A stretch of 64,000 bases of DNA from an uncultured Mediterraneibacter sp. (GTDB lineage: Bacteria > Bacillota > Clostridia > Lachnospirales > Lachnospiraceae): NCBI GenBank assembly GCA_944381495.1, contig CALWLJ010000006.1, positions 1 to 64,000 of the forward strand. The letters run 5' to 3'. The position numbers and the translations under genes are program-made. Under the pieces are notes generated by a model. That model had not been told where the DNA came from and did no database searches. It saw only the letters and a list, made by a program, of their open reading frames with translations. How positions within the stretch are numbered: position 1 is the first letter of the stretch; each line of letters opens with the position of its first letter. This document shows positions 17,870-25,611 of this stretch, in pieces.

Positions 17870-19582
17870 ATGGCTGATATTATCAAAAAACTTCCCATCG
17901 GGATAGATAGCTTTGAAAAAATCCGCGCTGAGGACTTTTACTATATCGACAAAACGGGGCTGATCCATGACCTGCTTAATAACTGGGGTGAAGTCAATCT
18001 GTTCACCCGACCCAGAAGATTCGGGAAAACCTTGAACATGAATATGCTGAAAGCCTTTTTCGAGATTGGCTGCGATAAAACGCTTTTTGACGGACTGAAA
18101 ATCATGCAGGATACAGAACTGTGTGAGTCCTATATGGGGAAATATCCGGTAATTTCTGTCAGCCTGAAAGGGGTAAACGGAAATGACTTTGAGACCGCGC
18201 GCAGCATGATGTGCTCAGTCATCGGAAAAGAAGCCCTCCGTTTTCAGTTTCTTGCAGAAAGCGAACGGCTGACTGCAGTAGAGAAAGCGCTTTACTCTCA
18301 GCTTATCGCAATCGATGACAATTCCGTTTTCAAAATATCAGACGCTGCCCTGATGGGAAGTCTGTATACGCTTTCCGCCCTTCTCAAAAAGCATTATGAT
18401 AAAGATGTGATCATGCTGATCGATGAGTACGACGTACCGCTGGCAAAGGCAAATGAAAACGGCTACTACGATCAGATGATCATGCTGATCCGGAATATGT
18501 TCGAACAGGCGCTGAAGACGAACGATAATCTGAAGTTTGCCGTCCTCACCGGCTGTCTGCGTGTAGCAAAGGAAAGTATATTTACCGGGCTGAACAATAT
18601 GAAGGTTCTCTCTGTCACAGATGTTCGGTTTGATGAATATTTCGGTTTTACGGACAGTGAAGTCCGCACGCTGCTGGAATACTACTGTCTGTCTGACCAT
18701 TATGACACGATCCGGGAATGGTACGATGGTTACCGCTTCGGGAAAGTGGATGTATACTGTCCCTGGGACGTCCTCTGCTACTGCGACGCGCTTCGTTCCG
18801 ACCCAGGTGCACATCCGGAAGCATACTGGTCCAACACCAGCGGGAATGAATCGATCCGGCATTTTCTCGAGCAGGCCGGACCTGTGACAAAGCATGAAAT
18901 AGAAGAACTGATTGCCGGCGGCACTGTAAAAAAGGTGCTGCGGCAGAATCTGACATATAAGGATATGTATGACTCTGTAGATAATATCTGGAGCCTGCTC
19001 TTCACTACCGGGTATCTGACACAGCGGGGAGTTACCGGTGATCGTGAGCACCTGCTTGCCATCCCTAACAAGGAGATCCGCAATATCTTTACCGAGCAGA
19101 TCTTCGAATGGTTTCAGGATACCGCCAGAAAGAACAGGACTGCCCTGGATATCTTCTGCAATGCTTTTAAGAAGGGCGATGCGGAAACTGCACAGAAGAA
19201 GTTCAACGAATATCTGAAACGCATGATCAGTATCCGCGATACAGCTGTGCGGAAAGATCTGAAAGAAAATTATTATCATGGTCTGCTTCTTGGTCTGCTC
19301 AGTTATAAAGACTCCTGGTATATAACGTCAAACAGAGAATCCGGCGACGGTTACTGTGATATTCTCGTAGAAACAGATGATGAGACTGGATTCGTGATCG
19401 AGATCAAATATGCGGATGACGGAGATCTGGACGCCGCATGCCAAAAGGCATTAGAGCAGATCGATGAAAAGAGATATACAGAGCAGCTCCATGAAGACGG
19501 CATGGAAAAGATCCTGAAATACGGTATAGCATGTTACAGGAAAAGATGCCGTATCGTTATGAGTGAGGAAATGGCTGTTTAG
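17870..19582 (+). CDS. AAA-ATPase-like protein with C-terminal PD-(D/E)XK nuclease domain
   Basis: A 570-residue protein of the widespread AAA-ATPase_like/PDDEXK_9 family (formerly DUF1703). The N-terminal block LPIGIDSFEKIRAEDFYYID leads to a P-loop in RPRRFGKTLNM, which lacks the first Gly of a standard Walker A, then VIMLIDEYDVPL (Walker B) and a sensor-like segment FAVLTGCLRVAKESIF. The C-terminus GYCDILVETDDETGFVIEIKY has the Asp and E-x-K of a PD-(D/E)XK nuclease core. These genes multiply in gut Firmicutes and Bacteroidetes; their function is unproven, with mobile-element or defence roles proposed. I start at 17870 behind AAGGAG. It is monocistronic and faces the ligase gene across repeat B. 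Confidence 0.9.
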   Translation: MADIIKKLPIGIDSFEKIRAEDFYYIDKTGLIHDLLNNWGEVNLFTRPRRFGKTLNMNMLKAFFEIGCDKTLFDGLKIMQDTELCESYMGKYPVISVSLKGVNGNDFETARSMMCSVIGKEALRFQFLAESERLTAVEKALYSQLIAIDDNSVFKISDAALMGSLYTLSALLKKHYDKDVIMLIDEYDVPLAKANENGYYDQMIMLIRNMFEQALKTNDNLKFAVLTGCLRVAKESIFTGLNNMKVLSVTDVRFDEYFGFTDSEVRTLLEYYCLSDHYDTIREWYDGYRFGKVDVYCPWDVLCYCDALRSDPGAHPEAYWSNTSGNESIRHFLEQAGPVTKHEIEELIAGGTVKKVLRQNLTYKDMYDSVDNIWSLLFTTGYLTQRGVTGDREHLLAIPNKEIRNIFTEQIFEWFQDTARKNRTALDIFCNAFKKGDAETAQKKFNEYLKRMISIRDTAVRKDLKENYYHGLLLGLLSYKDSWYITSNRESGDGYCDILVETDDETGFVIEIKYADDGDLDAACQKALEQIDEKRYTEQLHEDGMEKILKYGIACYRKRCRIVMSEEMAV

Positions 19583-19815
19583 TTCAATAGCGTTTCCCAT
19601 TAAAATGTGTCCGGAAGCGGAGCGGATGATTGGCGACACGTATTCTGGGAAAAGGAGACAGCGCAAACTGGCGCGGCTTAGAGCTCTTACCATTTGTAAG
19701 ACTTCCGGGCCGCGCCTCTTGCTTCCGGGCTGTTTATCCGCTGACTTCCGTCCTGAACAGACTAGAAAACAGAGCTGATTTCGAAAACCTTTCTGCGGGG
19801 AGGGAGGATACGTTT
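19583..19815. repeat. Repeat B, copy 1 (minus orientation)
   Basis: The whole convergent gap is occupied by a dispersed element also found around 43660-43915 and, in shorter form, at 27900-27960. The core is a 47-nt hairpin at 19670-19716 with an 8-bp GC stem (GGCGCGGC/GCCGCGCC) capped by CTTAC-AAATG-GTAAG when read on the minus strand. A further ~100 nt on its right side, containing GAAAACAGAGCTGAT and TCTGCGGGGA, matches the left flank of copy 3. Open frames crossing it look like products of the repeat. Confidence 0.85.
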
Positions 19816-21324
19816 TCAAAATCTCTTGATCTTCCTTGTCGTCGTCTTCTCGAACTCTGTTTCTCTGACAATCAGACTGTATATCTTTTTCTGAGGTGCT
19901 GCAGTCTTGTTGTATTCATCAATGACCTCCTGCAGCTTCGCGCGTACATCTTTGATATGTTTCTTCTTCACATAATCCTGATCCGGATAGATCTCCGCCT
20001 CGATCACGCCGTCATGGTCACGGACAAGCACCTCGCCTACCAGGCGGTTTGTGCTCAGTGCATTCTCCAGTTCCTCCGGAGATACATTCTCCCCGTTCTT
20101 TGTGATGATCAGGTTTTTCTTTCTTCCTGTCAGATAGACAAATCCATCCTCATCCACGTATCCCAGGTCTCCGGTCTTGAGCCATCCGTCCTCCAGAGTC
20201 TCAGCCGTCTCTTCCGGCATCTTATAATAGCCCTGCATAACACTGCTGCCCTTTACCCACAGCTCTCCGTCCACTGTCTTTGCCTCGCAGTTCGGGAGGA
20301 GCTGTCCGACGGAATCTGAGCGGATATTCCAGCTCTGGTTAACACTGATAACGGGAGCGCACTCTGTCATGCCGTATCCCTGCTGGATCACGATATCATA
20401 TTTTTTAAACAGATCCACATATCTGGGATCAAGGTAAGCGCCGCCGCTGCAGATTGTGTGGAACTGCTTTCCGAACACCTGGCTCTTGACGATCTTGGCC
20501 GGAAGGAGAGACGCCTCTTCCAGTTTCTTCGCCATGGTCTCGATCATCAGCGGTACCATAAGGATCATCTCAGGCTTGAAGAGCTTGATGTTCTTTGCCA
20601 CACGCATGAGGGAATCATTGATGCAGATCACCGCTCCCAGCGACACGCCTTTCAGGATATCCATACTGAGGCAGTATGCGTGATGGATAGGCAGAACTGT
20701 CATGATCACAGTCCGCTCCGGGATCTTCATATCAAGGCATGTAGCGTTCTCTGCCACATTTCTGTGTGTCAGCATAACACCCTTGCTCTTTCCGGTTGTT
20801 CCGGATGTGAACATAATGGTACACAGCTGATCCGGTTCCGGTATATAGTCGAAACTTCCCTTATGTTCCTCCAGCAGCTTCCAGAAGGAATATGCATGAT
20901 CATCATGGGCTTCCTGCTGCATGGAGATCATTATCTTCAGCTGAGGACAGCGTTCCTTTACGATAGCCGCTACATCCTTTCTCACCTCATCATAGACAAA
21001 AACCGTTGAATCAGACCGGTAGATCAGATCACACACGTCCTCTGCCGGAAGGTTTACATCCAACGGAACAATAACGCTGCCGCTGTCCACAGTGCCGAAG
21101 TACGTCACCAGCCATGCATAGGATGTCATCCCGATCACAGCGATATGATTTCCCTGCTCTCCCAGGTCTTTCAGAACATTTGAAAAGCTTTCACTGTCTT
21201 CTCTTAACTGTGTATAAGATTTTGATTCGATTTCATTTTTCCCGATCTTATAACGGATGGCGTCCTCCGGTCCGTATTTCTTCTCTGTGTTGACCAGGAT
21301 CTCACGAACAGTACTGCAAAGCAT
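19816..21324 (-). CDS. Acyl-AMP ligase (ANL superfamily), partner of the carrier protein
   Basis: About 502 residues. ANL motifs are MFTSGTTGKSKGVML (P-loop), GYGMTECAPVIS, KTGDLGYVDEDGFVYLTGR and a C-terminal TTTRKIKRF with the candidate catalytic lysine. The family activates carboxylic acids as adenylates and passes them to CoA or a carrier; the gene next to a free carrier protein favours loading of that carrier with a fatty or aryl acid. The usual DltA-type amino-acid Asp motif is not evident, which argues against an amino acid. I start at 21324; the longer frame to 21447 runs through a strong hairpin. Last gene of the five-gene operon. Confidence 0.85.
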   Translation of the reverse strand: MLCSTVREILVNTEKKYGPEDAIRYKIGKNEIESKSYTQLREDSESFSNVLKDLGEQGNHIAVIGMTSYAWLVTYFGTVDSGSVIVPLDVNLPAEDVCDLIYRSDSTVFVYDEVRKDVAAIVKERCPQLKIMISMQQEAHDDHAYSFWKLLEEHKGSFDYIPEPDQLCTIMFTSGTTGKSKGVMLTHRNVAENATCLDMKIPERTVIMTVLPIHHAYCLSMDILKGVSLGAVICINDSLMRVAKNIKLFKPEMILMVPLMIETMAKKLEEASLLPAKIVKSQVFGKQFHTICSGGAYLDPRYVDLFKKYDIVIQQGYGMTECAPVISVNQSWNIRSDSVGQLLPNCEAKTVDGELWVKGSSVMQGYYKMPEETAETLEDGWLKTGDLGYVDEDGFVYLTGRKKNLIITKNGENVSPEELENALSTNRLVGEVLVRDHDGVIEAEIYPDQDYVKKKHIKDVRAKLQEVIDEYNKTAAPQKKIYSLIVRETEFEKTTTRKIKRF

Positions 21325-21366
21325 ATTTATTTTCCAATCCTTTCCCCGCATCTGTGCGGACATAAA

Positions 21367-21436
21367 GAGGCAGACCGCCCTGGCCGCTGTCCGCCGTACA
21401 GACGGCGTCGTCCCAGCGGCCTCACCGGCCTGCCTC
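21367..21436 (-). other. Large branched hairpin before the ligase gene
   Basis: On the minus strand GAGGCAG pairs with CTGCCTC, GCCGCTG with CAGCGGC, and an inner GCCGTC-TGTA-C-GGC caps it, followed by TCTTTATG. It lies between the carrier-protein stop and the ligase start and could be a partial terminator or a processing site that lowers ligase expression relative to the carrier. Confidence 0.65.
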
Positions 21437-21447
21437 AGATTTGACAT

Positions 21448-21681
21448 TTATGACTCTGAAGTCAGTTTCTCAAGATAATCAACCGCTTCCTGGACCGTAC
21501 GGATGTTGGCAGCCTCTGTCTGCTCAACTTCCACATCGAACTCATCCTCGATCTCTCCCAGCATGCTCATGAAGTCAAAAGATGTGAATCCAAGATCTTC
21601 CATAAATCGTGACTCCGGTTTTACGTTTTCCGGCTCTACTTCCACATAATTGCAGATGATATCAACTAATTTCTCAAACAT
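21448..21681 (-). CDS. Acyl/peptidyl carrier protein
   Basis: A 77-residue acidic four-helix carrier. The phosphopantetheine site is Ser34 in DLGFTSFDFM, where the common DSL is replaced by TSF. Such proteins hold acyl or aminoacyl groups as thioesters on a phosphopantetheine arm. It sits between the condensation-domain gene and the AMP ligase and is presumably charged by the latter. It is not the housekeeping fatty-acid ACP, which normally lies with fab genes. Confidence 0.88.
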   Translation of the reverse strand: MFEKLVDIICNYVEVEPENVKPESRFMEDLGFTSFDFMSMLGEIEDEFDVEVEQTEAANIRTVQEAVDYLEKLTSES

Positions 21682-21713
21682 ATCCTTTCTCCTTCTTCCT
21701 TAATTTTACTTAT

Positions 21714-23120
21714 TTAAACCAGCTTTATGATCTCACCGATGGTCAGATCCGGGTTCTCCGCGCCCTTGAACATGATCTTGCACAGATAGTAGTACAGGTA
21801 CTCAAGCTCTTCTCTTGAGTATGCCTTTACCTGATGCTCGAAGTTGAAGTCCAGTCCGTTGTCCTCGGGGCGGTGCATAACTGTCAGGTACACACCCTGG
21901 GGACAGGTTCCGTTGGGATACCATTTTGTCTTATACCGGATATCTCCCAGCTGAGTCAGTCCGTTCTCCTGCAGGGTCATAGGCTGATAGGTCAGAGAGA
22001 TGGGCTCATAGGTAAGCCCCGGTGCCGGCTGAGGATACATTTTGGAACGATATGCGAAATACGCTGTCGGATCGTAGTTTGCATGGCGGAACATCTCGTT
22101 CTGCTTGTCGCGGATTGCGAACACGCCGTCCACAAACTTCATATCCTCGGAGAAGATCGTCCGCAGCGGGAAGGAGTGAATCCTTGTACCGCCGGATTTC
22201 TTTTCCTTCAGAGTGGCACGTCTAGCGATAGCGTTATTGATAGACACATCTTCAAAGCCGTTCATCTTCTGATAATAAGTACGCAGTCCCATGAGAAGGA
22301 GGCATGCAAGGGATACATGATATTTCTCACAGAAATCCATCAGGCGCTTTGTTGGTTCAGCTTCCAGATGGAAGATATCCAGAGCGGACTTCGTATCATC
22401 TGACGCATTGAACGCGGTGCGCAGTTCCGGGTTATTGAACATTTTTCTTGCAGCTTCCAGTCTGTCTCTTCCGTGAAGGCCGCTGTAGATTGGCTCGCCT
22501 TTCTCAATTTCTTTCTGGAAGTACTCGATATCTCTCTGCTGAGCTTTGCTTCCGGCCTCGTATGCCAGATCCTTCTGGATCTGCTCGATGTAGGACGCCA
22601 TTTCCTTCGGATAAGGAACGCCCTCGTACTTCTCATTACAGTACAGCTCAATGATGTCCTTCAGGAAGCAGATCAGAGACTGTGCGTCTACGATCATGTG
22701 CTGAGCAAGGAAGTATACTCCGTTGAAGCCATCCGGCATCTTGATCATGACGATCCGTGTCAGCGGAGAGTCCTCCAGCTTGAAGGGAACGGTTGTCCAC
22801 TTCTGCATTTCCGCCTCGGCCTCTTCCATGGTGCCGCCGGTAAAATCAACGAACTCAATCTCTTTCTCTTCTGGATCCATTACATACTGATAATAATTTC
22901 CTTCTTTATCCTTTGCGAAGCGGACGCGCATTGCCTCGCTCCGTGCATATGCTTTATTGATGGACTTTGCCAGCAGATCCCAGTCGAGCTCTACCTCGAT
23001 GGTCAGGCTGGTTCCGATGTTCAGCACCGCCAGCGTGGGGCAGAACGGCGCATAGAACAGGTGATATTTCTGTGCAACAGTCAGCGGATACACTTTGTGT
23101 CCTTTTCTTGTCTTCATCAT
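21714..23120 (-). CDS. Free-standing NRPS condensation-domain-like acyltransferase
   Basis: The 468 residues correspond to one condensation domain with no adenylation or carrier domain attached. The N-terminal YPLTVAQKYHLFY resembles condensation motif C1. The active-site motif HHxxxDG appears as QHMIVDA (His141, Asp145), keeping the catalytic His and Asp but with Gln and Ala at the flanking positions. Condensation domains and the related PapA/WS-DGAT acyltransferases transfer a carrier-bound acyl group to an amine or alcohol. The gene overlaps the hydrolase gene by four bases and precedes the carrier gene, so it probably uses that carrier. The product is unknown. Confidence 0.82.
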   Translation of the reverse strand: MMKTRKGHKVYPLTVAQKYHLFYAPFCPTLAVLNIGTSLTIEVELDWDLLAKSINKAYARSEAMRVRFAKDKEGNYYQYVMDPEEKEIEFVDFTGGTMEEAEAEMQKWTTVPFKLEDSPLTRIVMIKMPDGFNGVYFLAQHMIVDAQSLICFLKDIIELYCNEKYEGVPYPKEMASYIEQIQKDLAYEAGSKAQQRDIEYFQKEIEKGEPIYSGLHGRDRLEAARKMFNNPELRTAFNASDDTKSALDIFHLEAEPTKRLMDFCEKYHVSLACLLLMGLRTYYQKMNGFEDVSINNAIARRATLKEKKSGGTRIHSFPLRTIFSEDMKFVDGVFAIRDKQNEMFRHANYDPTAYFAYRSKMYPQPAPGLTYEPISLTYQPMTLQENGLTQLGDIRYKTKWYPNGTCPQGVYLTVMHRPEDNGLDFNFEHQVKAYSREELEYLYYYLCKIMFKGAENPDLTIGEIIKLV

Positions 23121-24076
23121 TTCATGATACCTCCGATAAATGAATCCAGGGCCTTTTCATATGTTTCAGGATCTTTATAATAGCTTTCGCCGTGCCCTGC
23201 CCCCTTAAAGATCAGCTTTGTCTTCGGTGCGGCACAGTTCTTATATATCTCCTCGCACATCCAGCAGGGAACGAAGATATCCTTTTCCCCATGTATAAAG
23301 AGGAACGGCACTTTTGCCTTTCTCACTTCCCGGGCTGCATTGCAGTCATCCAGTCCGTATCCTGCGTTTTTCCTGTTCACTCTGTCCGCGATCTGGATCA
23401 TGGGGAACGCCGGCAGATGGTACATGCTGTGGAGCACGTGAGTAAACACGTCTTTTGCCGATGTAAATGCACAGTCAGATACAATGCCTTTGACCTGAGG
23501 CGGGAGTTCCATCCCGCCGATCATGCACACGGTAGCGCCTCCCATGGAGTTACCGTGAAGCATGATCTGAGCGTCCTCTCCGATCTCTGAGATCATCCAG
23601 CGGATCCAATCCATGCCGTCCAGTCTGTCCATAGTTCCGAACCCGATATAGGTTCCTTCGCTCTGGCCGTGAGCTCTCTCATCGATCAGGAGCACCCGGA
23701 AACCGTGATCCAGATAATACTTGGACAAACAGCCGTAATCATTCATCCCCTGGCTGGTATAGCCGTGGAAACAGATCACCGCCTTATTGCCGCCTTCACC
23801 TTTGAAATATGTACCGTGAAGTCTGAGGCCGTCCTTTGAAGTGATCCACACGTCCTCATGGGGCTGCTCCTCCAGCCACTCCCGGCGTTCCTTCATCATG
23901 GGAATGTAATGCTCCCAGTCCACGCCGGACATTTTCATAGTACGCTCTGTCTTCGCGTTATATCGTTTCATGGTCCTTCTGTAGAAATACGCGGTACCGC
24001 CGGCTTCCGCCGCTGCCACAAGGCCGAGGATCGCTGCCGCGCCCTTCCATATCTTGCTCATGTTCTGCATCTCCAT
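23117..24076 (-). CDS. Membrane-anchored alpha/beta hydrolase
   Basis: A 319-residue serine hydrolase. Residues about 8-30 form a hydrophobic anchor (AAAILGLVAAAEAGGTAYFY). The catalytic triad is Ser177 in GNSMGG, Asp266 in GEKDIFV and His295 in GAGHGES; the oxyanion block is CFHGYTSQG. It resembles YqkD/BAAT-like esterases and could act as the thioesterase or deacylase of the neighbouring carrier-based system. The start may instead be the Met six residues in, which has TGGAG at better spacing. The stop overlaps the condensation-gene start (ATGA), implying coupled translation. Confidence 0.88.
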   Translation of the reverse strand: MEMQNMSKIWKGAAAILGLVAAAEAGGTAYFYRRTMKRYNAKTERTMKMSGVDWEHYIPMMKERREWLEEQPHEDVWITSKDGLRLHGTYFKGEGGNKAVICFHGYTSQGMNDYGCLSKYYLDHGFRVLLIDERAHGQSEGTYIGFGTMDRLDGMDWIRWMISEIGEDAQIMLHGNSMGGATVCMIGGMELPPQVKGIVSDCAFTSAKDVFTHVLHSMYHLPAFPMIQIADRVNRKNAGYGLDDCNAAREVRKAKVPFLFIHGEKDIFVPCWMCEEIYKNCAAPKTKLIFKGAGHGESYYKDPETYEKALDSFIGGIMK

Positions 24077-24123
24077 TTCTGCTTATAGCCTGTGAGACTG
24101 TTGTTTATTTTGTTTTGTATTTC

Positions 24124-24462
24124 TTATTTTGCTTTCTTTTTACTTGCAATAAGTTCTTTCAGCTTCAGCGCTTTATCTATATTTCCTTCTACTTTCAGCT
24201 TTCCAAGGGTAACGGCAAGGATGGGATCCATCTTTCCGTCTGCAATCTTGAACAGTGTCTCCGCAGAGCAGGTAAACATTGCATCCCTGTCAAAATATTC
24301 ATAAGGCTCAATGGACAGCTGTCCGTCTTTTACCTCTGCATAAAAGATACCTTCTGCTTCTCCTGTTACATTGAACTGATACGCCAGATGTTCGTGGATG
24401 TCGCTTACATCCGCTCCCACCAGCATGCCCTTTACTCTGGAAAACATGTCTGCGTATGTCAT
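24124..24462 (-). CDS. SCP2-like sterol/lipid-binding protein
   Basis: A 112-residue protein with the SCP2 fold pattern, most clearly in KIADGKMDPILAVTLGKLKV followed by KALKLKELI. SCP2 domains bind fatty acyl chains and other lipids in a hydrophobic tunnel. It is the first gene of the operon with the hydrolase, condensation enzyme, carrier and ligase, which supports a lipid-like substrate for the whole set. The ATG at 24462 follows AAGGAGG; the frame reaching 24483 would begin inside the upstream operator. Confidence 0.85.
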   Translation of the reverse strand: MTYADMFSRVKGMLVGADVSDIHEHLAYQFNVTGEAEGIFYAEVKDGQLSIEPYEYFDRDAMFTCSAETLFKIADGKMDPILAVTLGKLKVEGNIDKALKLKELIASKKKAK

Positions 24463-24477
24463 ATTATCCTCCTTTTC

Positions 24478-24534
24478 GACCAATGGTCATATGCTTTCTG
24501 TTGTTAGATTATCATTTTTTCGACCGATGGTCAA
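24478..24534 (-). promoter_or_regulatory. Promoter with two TetR-type operators for the SCP2-to-ligase operon
   Basis: On the minus strand TTGACC (plus 24529-24534), a 17-bp spacer and TAATCT (plus 24506-24511) form a good promoter. Two near-palindromes, GACCGATGGTC (24522-24532) and GACCAATGGTC (24478-24488), lie 44 bp apart; the first covers the -35, the second lies just before the ribosome binding site. This is the layout expected for repression by the divergent TetR protein. Confidence 0.8.
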
Positions 24535-24741
24535 CCGTCGTTACCGTCAAATTCTTTTACTTATTTTTATGATTTTTTGTTAGTTTTTCTCGATGGCATC
24601 CCGCAGGAGGATGTGCTATACTTTGAAATGAATTTCCACAAAAGATAACGGTAACACAGCTCCAGCCACGGCATTCCACTGTCCGGCCCGGCACAGGTTC
24701 TGTTATCAGATATTTCCTATTTATATAGAAAGGCGATGCAT

Positions 24742-25350
24742 ATGGCAAACCAGGTAAAATATGACCGTATTCTGGATGCGCTCCAGGAACTGCTGGAAAG
24801 TCAGAAGATCCAGTCCATTTCTGTCAGCGAGATCGCACATACAGCGGGAATCGGGAAGGGCAGCATCTATTACTATTTCCCATCGAAGGATGCTATTCTT
24901 GAAGCACTGGTAGAACGTAATTATGAAAAGCCGCTCCGGACAGCGAAATCTCTGGCGTCTCATACCGAGATTTCTCCTTTTACAAGGATGGCAATGATTT
25001 TCGAAGCCTGCCGGAGTTCATCAAATGAATTTGTCAAATCAGAAGATAATTCAGGAACCGGAGCACAGGAGAAAGCCCTGCTGCACCAGAAGTATGTAAA
25101 TCACATTATCACAGAACTCAAGCCGGTCCTGGCAGAGATCATACGCCAGGGTGTTGACGCAGGACAGATTCATTTCAACGATCCCGAATCCCTGGCAGAG
25201 ATCGTGTTGATCGTTCTGACTATAAAAATGGATAACACTCTCGTCCCCTCTACCAAAGAAGAGATAGAAAATACCATCAGTGCACTGATCTCTCTTCTGG
25301 AAAAAGGAACAGAGAATCCCCCCGGATCCCTGAATTTTCTGAAGAGCTGA
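24742..25350 (+). CDS. TetR/AcrR-family transcriptional regulator
   Basis: About 202 residues. The N-terminal helix-turn-helix SVSEIAHTAGIGKGSIYYYF and the following KDAILEALVERNYEK are typical of TetR repressors; the C-terminal ligand domain is divergent, so the inducer cannot be named. I start at the second ATG (24742) since GAAAGG has correct spacing only from it. The gene is divergent from the SCP2-condensation-ligase operon, whose promoter holds two palindromic sites, so it most likely represses that operon in the absence of a lipid-like ligand. Confidence 0.92.
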   Translation: MANQVKYDRILDALQELLESQKIQSISVSEIAHTAGIGKGSIYYYFPSKDAILEALVERNYEKPLRTAKSLASHTEISPFTRMAMIFEACRSSSNEFVKSEDNSGTGAQEKALLHQKYVNHIITELKPVLAEIIRQGVDAGQIHFNDPESLAEIVLIVLTIKMDNTLVPSTKEEIENTISALISLLEKGTENPPGSLNFLKS

Positions 25351-25458
25351 GCTATTGTTTCTGTTCGTGCGTTCTCAGTGTCCGCCATAACGGACACCGA
25401 AATCCATCTGAACAGTAACGAACAATTACGATTTTAGTAGAAGTTTGTCCGGATTCTA

Positions 25459-25487
25459 TTGACAGAGCAAAAATTTTATGCTAATTT
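25459..25487 (+). promoter_or_regulatory. lon promoter
   Basis: TTGACA (25459-25464), 17-bp spacer, TAATTT (25482-25487) preceded by TGC as an extended -10. Transcription would start near 25494, so that both the hairpin at 25498 and the CIRCE site fall within the untranslated leader. Confidence 0.75.
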
Positions 25488-25497
25488 TCTGGTATCA

Positions 25498-25530
25498 CAT
25501 AGCGAATAATTTTTTATTCGCTATGTTTTT
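25498..25530 (+). terminator. Terminator-like hairpin at the start of the lon leader
   Basis: A perfect 12-bp stem (CATAGCGAATAA with its complement, loop TTTT) is followed by TTTTT. It could end tetR transcription, but it also lies a few bases after the predicted lon start site, where it could act as an attenuator or as a 5' stabilising stem. Confidence 0.7.
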
Positions 25531-25540
25531 GATATTTTAC

Positions 25541-25567
25541 TTAGCACTCATTCTCCCAGAGTGCTGA
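25541..25567 (+). promoter_or_regulatory. CIRCE element (HrcA operator) before lon
   Basis: TTAGCACTC, nine bases, GAGTGCTGA: 17 of 18 positions match the CIRCE consensus TTAGCACTC-N9-GAGTGCTAA. HrcA bound here would repress lon outside heat stress. Confidence 0.92.
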
Positions 25568-25611
25568 TAACGCATTTCATATGCTGGCTGATTCAAAGGA
25601 GGCGAAAGATC

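Noticed and set aside
19451-19819. Open frames crossing repeat B (also 19630-20319 plus and 43603-43998 minus) with a recurring LPFVRLPGRAS peptide
   Set aside because: The similarity follows the nucleotide repeat, the frames run into neighbouring genes in antisense, and no starts with binding sites were found. They are better explained as translations of the repeat.
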